NCBI GenBank assembly: GCA_024345305.1
Contig: BRON01000007.1
Coordinates: 682,001 to 746,000 of the forward strand
Direction of reading: 5' to 3'
Length of the DNA: 64,000 nucleotides
DNA from: Mrakia gelida
Taxonomy: Eukaryota; Basidiomycota; Tremellomycetes; Cystofilobasidiales; Mrakiaceae
Shown here piece by piece: positions 59,899 to 64,000 of this stretch. The position numbers and the translations under genes are program-made. Numbering within the stretch: position 1 is the stretch's first letter; each line of letters begins with the position of its first letter. The notes beneath the pieces were generated by a model. That model was not told the origin of the DNA and ran no database searches. It saw nothing but the letters and a program-made list of their open reading frames with translations.

Positions 59899-62800
59899 AT
59901 GTCCTCCAAACACATCATCAACGAGCCTAAGGGTCTCGTCCTCGACTCTCTGCGTGGTCTCGTCTACCAGAACCCCACCATCGCCTTGAACGAGGAGTTC
60001 AAAGGTCAGTCTTTCCCTTCTCCTCCCTCCCTCCCTTGCGTGTTCCCTCCCTCTCTCTCGCTGACTCCCTCTTCGCTTCTGGATCTTCAGTTATTCACTC
60101 GAAAGACATCAAGAGGGATCAGGTTCAGCTCATCTCTGGTGGAGGAAGTGGACACGAGCCTTCGTTCGCTGGATTCGTAGGAGCTGGTCTGCTGGGAGCT
60201 GGAGTGTGAGTTTCTCCGTTCCGCTGTCCGACTTTTCTGATGGGGAGAGTCGCGTCGAGGTTGCGATGAGCTTCCTCGTAGTAGCTTGAGGAGTGGCATA
60301 CTCCATCGAGCTCTGGTAGCTGAGGGGAAGAAGTAGAGGACGAGGGGGAGGAGGGGAGGGAGGTGAGCTGGAAGTCATCCCGTCCGAGACGTCGTCGGAC
60401 GAGATGAGCTGGTGACGGCGAAGAAAACTTTCAAGTGCAGATTCTGTTAGCTCACATCGTAGATGACTGACTTGTCTATCTCTCGCTCCCACTTCCAGGT
60501 GTGGAAACGTTTTCGCTTCGCCCAACGTCAACCAGATCCAGAAGGCTCTTCAGATCGTCGAGAACTCGAAGGTGAGCAGCTCGTGCTCCTCCTCTGTCTC
60601 TTCCATTGAGCTTAGAGCTGACTCTCGTCTGCCTACGCTCTATAGGGAACTCTCATCGTCATCAACCAATGTTCGCAGCATCCTTTTTTGTCGCGCTCGG
60701 TCCGCTCAAGAGCTGACACCGTTCTTCCTCCCTCTGGCTCTTCCCCCACCAACAGACACTGGAGACGTTCTTCACTTCGGTCTTGCTAAGGAGCAGTACT
60801 TTGCCAAGAACCCCAGCTCCAACATCCGACTTCTCGCTGTCGGAGATGATGTTTCCGTCGGACGAAGTCAAGGAAAGATGGTCGGACGACGAGGTCTCGC
60901 TGTGAGTCTCGTGCCAGCTCGTTCGCCCGCTTGAGAGCTCGTTCCAAGCTGACTTTGTTTCATCATGCTACTCGTTCAGGGAACCGTCCTCGTCTTCAAG
61001 CTTGCTGGAGCTCTCGCTGCTCAAGGAGCTGGCATCGATGAGGTCTACGATCTCGCCAAGTACGCGAGTGAGAGGATCGCGTCCATCGGAGCTGGACTCG
61101 AGCACTGCCATGTGAGCTCGATTTTTCTCTTGTTTTGCTCCAGGACTCAAAGAGCTGACTCGCTTTCTTCTCTTTTCGCGCAGATCCCCGGAACTGGAAC
61201 CGAGGAGTCGCGTCTGAAGGCTGATCAGCTCGAGCTGTTCGTCCTTTCCTCCTCTTCCCCTTGCTCCTTTGACCTCGAGCTCTCAACGCGATACTGACCT
61301 CTCTGTCTTCATGAAATGCTCTTTATAGCGGTATGGGTACGTCTTGGTCCTTGGTCGCTTTCCTCGCATCCAGACGACCTCGTCGACCTTCGTCTGACTT
61401 TCGCCGCGTCTCTCCTCTCAGGTATCCACAACGAGCCTGGACTCAACATCATCCCCCTCACTACCTCCGCTTCTCTCGTCTCCGACATGGTCTCCCTCCT
61501 CACCTCTACCTCCGACCCCGATCGATCTTTCGTTCCTTTCGCCAACGATGGAACCGACGAGGTCGTCCTCATGGTCAACAACCTCGGAGGTATCTCCGAG
61601 CTCGAGCTCAGTGGAATTCTTGGTGCTGCTGTCGAGCAGCTGCAGGCGAAGGGTATCAAGGTTCGACGAGTGCTGTCTGGAGCTTTCATGGTGAGTCTCA
61701 GACCTCGATCCCGCGACTCGCGACGACGGATCCGACTCGTCGCTGACGTCCGTTCTACTTTCTTTTCCAGACGTCCCTCAACATGCCTGGATTCTCTCTC
61801 TCTCTCCTCCTCCTCCCCAAAGCCTCTGAGGGACCGTACACTTCGGAAGCCCTTCTCGCTCATCTCGATGGTTCGTTTTTTTCCTTGTCGAACGTCTACG
61901 CTCGACTTCGCGTTCCGACGCTGATTCGTCCTTCCTCCTCCTCTTTCCGATCTCACAGCTCCTGGAGACGCTCCTGGATGGAAGTGGGCTGCTGCTGCTG
62001 AGCCTGGAGTCTACACCGCTAAGGCCGAGGGACACAGCGACGAGTTCGCTCACGAGTACAAGGGAACTCCCGTCGCTCCTACCGACGGAAAGGTCTTCAT
62101 CGACTCGATCAAGCAGGCTCTCAAGGACGTTATCGCTGCCGAGCCTCTGATCACTCGATACGATACCATCGCTGGAGACGGAGACTGTGGAACTTGCCTC
62201 GAGAACGGAGCTATTGGTGAGTCGCCTCGTTCAAAATCCGTTGCGTCTCTATCTTTATCTCGAGTATTGACGCTCTTTCTTGAATTCCTTGTTCTTCCCA
62301 GGTATCCTCAAAGCTATCGATGACGGACTCATTTCCGACACCGATGTTATCGCTGCTGTTCTTTCTCTCGCCGAGCAGGTTCGTTCTGTGCCCCGCTCGC
62401 TGTCCCTCTCGCTCGCCTTGCCGAGCTCGTTCTGACTCTCTCTTGTCCATCGTCTTCAGATCGAGATTCACATGGATGGTACCTCCGGTGCTCTCTACTC
62501 CATCTTCTTCAACGGTCTCGCCTCTGGTCTCCGAGCCGCTTCCGAATCCCTCTCCTCCACCGTCGCCACCTCCGCCGTTTGGTCGGAAGCTCTCACCCAA
62601 GCCAAGGCTACCCTCTACCAGGTTCGTCTCCATTTCCAGTCTTTTTGGCCACTCTTCTCTTACGCGAAGCTGACCTCTCGGACCTTCTTCTCGCCCTGCA
62701 GTACACTCGAGGTTCGTTCAGCTTTCAACGCGTCGATTATTCCGTTGGACTCCCAAGCTGACCTCTTTTCTCGTTCTTTCTCTCTTCTCCTCAGCTCGAA

Positions 62801-63158
62801 CTCCCTCCCGAACTCTCGTCGACCCTCTGGAATCTTTCGTCACCGCCTTCGCTTCCAACACCGACGACTTCGCCGCTTCGGTGAAGGCTGGAGTCGACGC
62901 CGCTGCCGACACCGCCAACTTCGAGGCCAAGGCCGGTCGAGCTGCTTATGGTGAGTCTCACAGTTCACTCTTCCCCGTCTTGAGTTTCGAGGTGGAGCCC
63001 GGAGCAGGAGAACGAACGAACGAAGAGCTGACCCGACGCGTCCTTTTTTCCGTTCCTCAGTCGGTCGTGAACAGCTCGCTCTTGCTGCCATCCCCGATCC
63101 TGGAGCTCACGGAGTCTCGGTCATCTTGGAGGGTATCCTGAAGGTGGTTGGAAAGTAG
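59899..63158 (+). CDS. DAK1: Dihydroxyacetone (glycerone) kinase
   Basis: Starts MSSKHIINEPKGLVLDSLRG at 59899. The DhaK domain follows: LISGGGSGHEPSFAGFVGAG and GNVFASPNVNQIQKA, then DDVSVGRSQGKMVGRRGLA. Conserved EPG/NNLGG blocks are in GIHNEPGLNIIPLT and VVLMVNNLGGISELEL; the active-site histidine is expected in SGGGSGHEP or the region downstream. The C-terminal DhaL domain has ITRYDTIAGDGDCGTCLENG (nucleotide/Mg-binding DxDxGD type) and MDGTSGALYSIFFNGLASGL. It ends VILEGILKVVGK, stop 63156-63158. The enzyme phosphorylates dihydroxyacetone with ATP, in glycerol use and detoxification. About fourteen introns, some with GTTCGT donors (62622, 62712), and a 10-base exon at 62702-62711. Confidence 0.92.
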
Positions 63159-64000
63159 AGGAGGGTATCGGTGGTCTGGGCCTCCTGGTTTTAGAAGGGA
63201 CTCTTTCGCGTTTTCTTTGGTTTCGTTCATCTTTTTGGTTCTTCTCGTGTGATGCATCTATTCTCTTTCTCTGGAGACAAAAAGAAAGTAACCCTACCTC
63301 ACTCTCCTGCAGGCACAGCCCTTGCGAACGGGAGAAGATGCAGGTGGAAGGCATCCTAGTTCGTTCTCAGTGCGACGCGTCGCTATCGAGATCATTCCTC
63401 GTTCGTTCCTTTCCTCCCGTTCGTCGACGGAGCCTCGACCTTCTTGTGCGACCTCTTTCCGAGCAAGAGCCCGAGATGCGAAGCCGAACAAAGTCTTCGT
63501 AAAGAAAGAGCGCGATCTAAACGAGACCCCCCCCCGCACCGACCCTCGTCGCCTTCGACACCCTCTCCCTTCCCTTGGGCCGCGCTCTGAAGAGAGGAGA
63601 GCAGCGTCACAGCTCCCCTCGGGTGGATGCCTCTGGTCTTGATCGTCTTGAAGTAGGAGTAGGAAGAAGCGAGTGGTTGCTGGACTGGTGATGAGGAAAG
63701 GCGAACGTTTACGTCGGTGGCCGTTTGAGGGAGAGGGGTGGTCGAGGCTCTACTGCAAGAAAAACTGCGATAAACGAAGCATGGTCAGCCGAGGATGCTT
63801 AATAGGTGTACGACGAAGATGCGTAGAGTACGAGGCTGGGACCCAAAGAGCGAGGGAACTCACGACGCGTCCCATTCCTTTCGTTCACTCGTCCTCTCCG
63901 ACTTGAACATCCCTGGCATCCCTACATCACTCCCTTACCACCTCCAAACACGATGCTAACACCCCACCCCAGAGCTCCCAAGAACCCCAAAAGACCGAGC
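63159..64000. other. 3' flank with no recognised gene
   Basis: Contains the DAK 3' UTR, GACGCGTC palindromes near 63374 and 63866, and low-quality ORFs on both strands. A pyrimidine-rich run ending CACCCCAG at about 63972 could be an intron acceptor of a gene that continues beyond the window. Confidence 0.35.

Overview
The window looks like nuclear DNA of a basidiomycete fungus. I infer a GC-rich, intron-dense yeast of the Pucciniomycotina type. Nearly every gene is cut into many short exons. The introns start GTGAGT (or GTTCGT), carry a CTGAC-type branch site well upstream of a CAG/TAG acceptor, and have CT-rich stretches. The gene set is typically fungal: a chitin synthase export chaperone, mitochondrial Lon with a long insert, an Obg-type mitochondrial GTPase, a Hook dynein adaptor and gamma-tubulin. 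No prokaryotic, viral or transposon genes were recognised. Because introns fragment the genes, each CDS entry runs from the first start codon to the stop and includes its introns.

Layout. 1-5 kb: the 3' part of a DHX35-type DEAH RNA helicase, an unrecognised gene on the minus strand with an apparent frame break, and an Eaf7/MRGBP subunit of the NuA4 acetyltransferase. 5-10 kb: a Hook-like protein. 9.8-15.4 kb: an almost gene-free stretch holding one remarkable gene at 12143-13996. It encodes a signal peptide followed by eleven copies of the octapeptide LRNGANPL, one copy per exon. 15-20 kb: a CAK/Csk1-like kinase and an unrecognised acidic protein.

20-23 kb: a head-to-head pair of F-box genes. 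23.8-36 kb: an alpha/beta hydrolase with a long disordered tail, mitochondrial GTPase Mtg2, a fasciclin-domain protein, a membrane-anchored cyclic phosphodiesterase and a Rex1-type RNA exonuclease. 36-50 kb: MCM4, a tiny 69-residue protein, the Chs7-like chaperone, a second coiled-coil F-box gene facing a BTB gene, and gamma-tubulin. 50-64 kb: mitochondrial Lon protease, a second copy of the F-box head-to-head pair (one member with a premature stop), and dihydroxyacetone kinase.

Most genes are single-copy housekeeping genes with unrelated jobs: splicing or RNA decay, chromatin, replication, microtubule transport, mitochondrial proteostasis and ribosome assembly, and wall synthesis. Two parts stand out as accessory or fast-evolving. 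The first is the exon-repeat secreted precursor, the best candidate for something undescribed. The second is the F-box family, spread as a two-gene cassette sharing a conserved divergent promoter.
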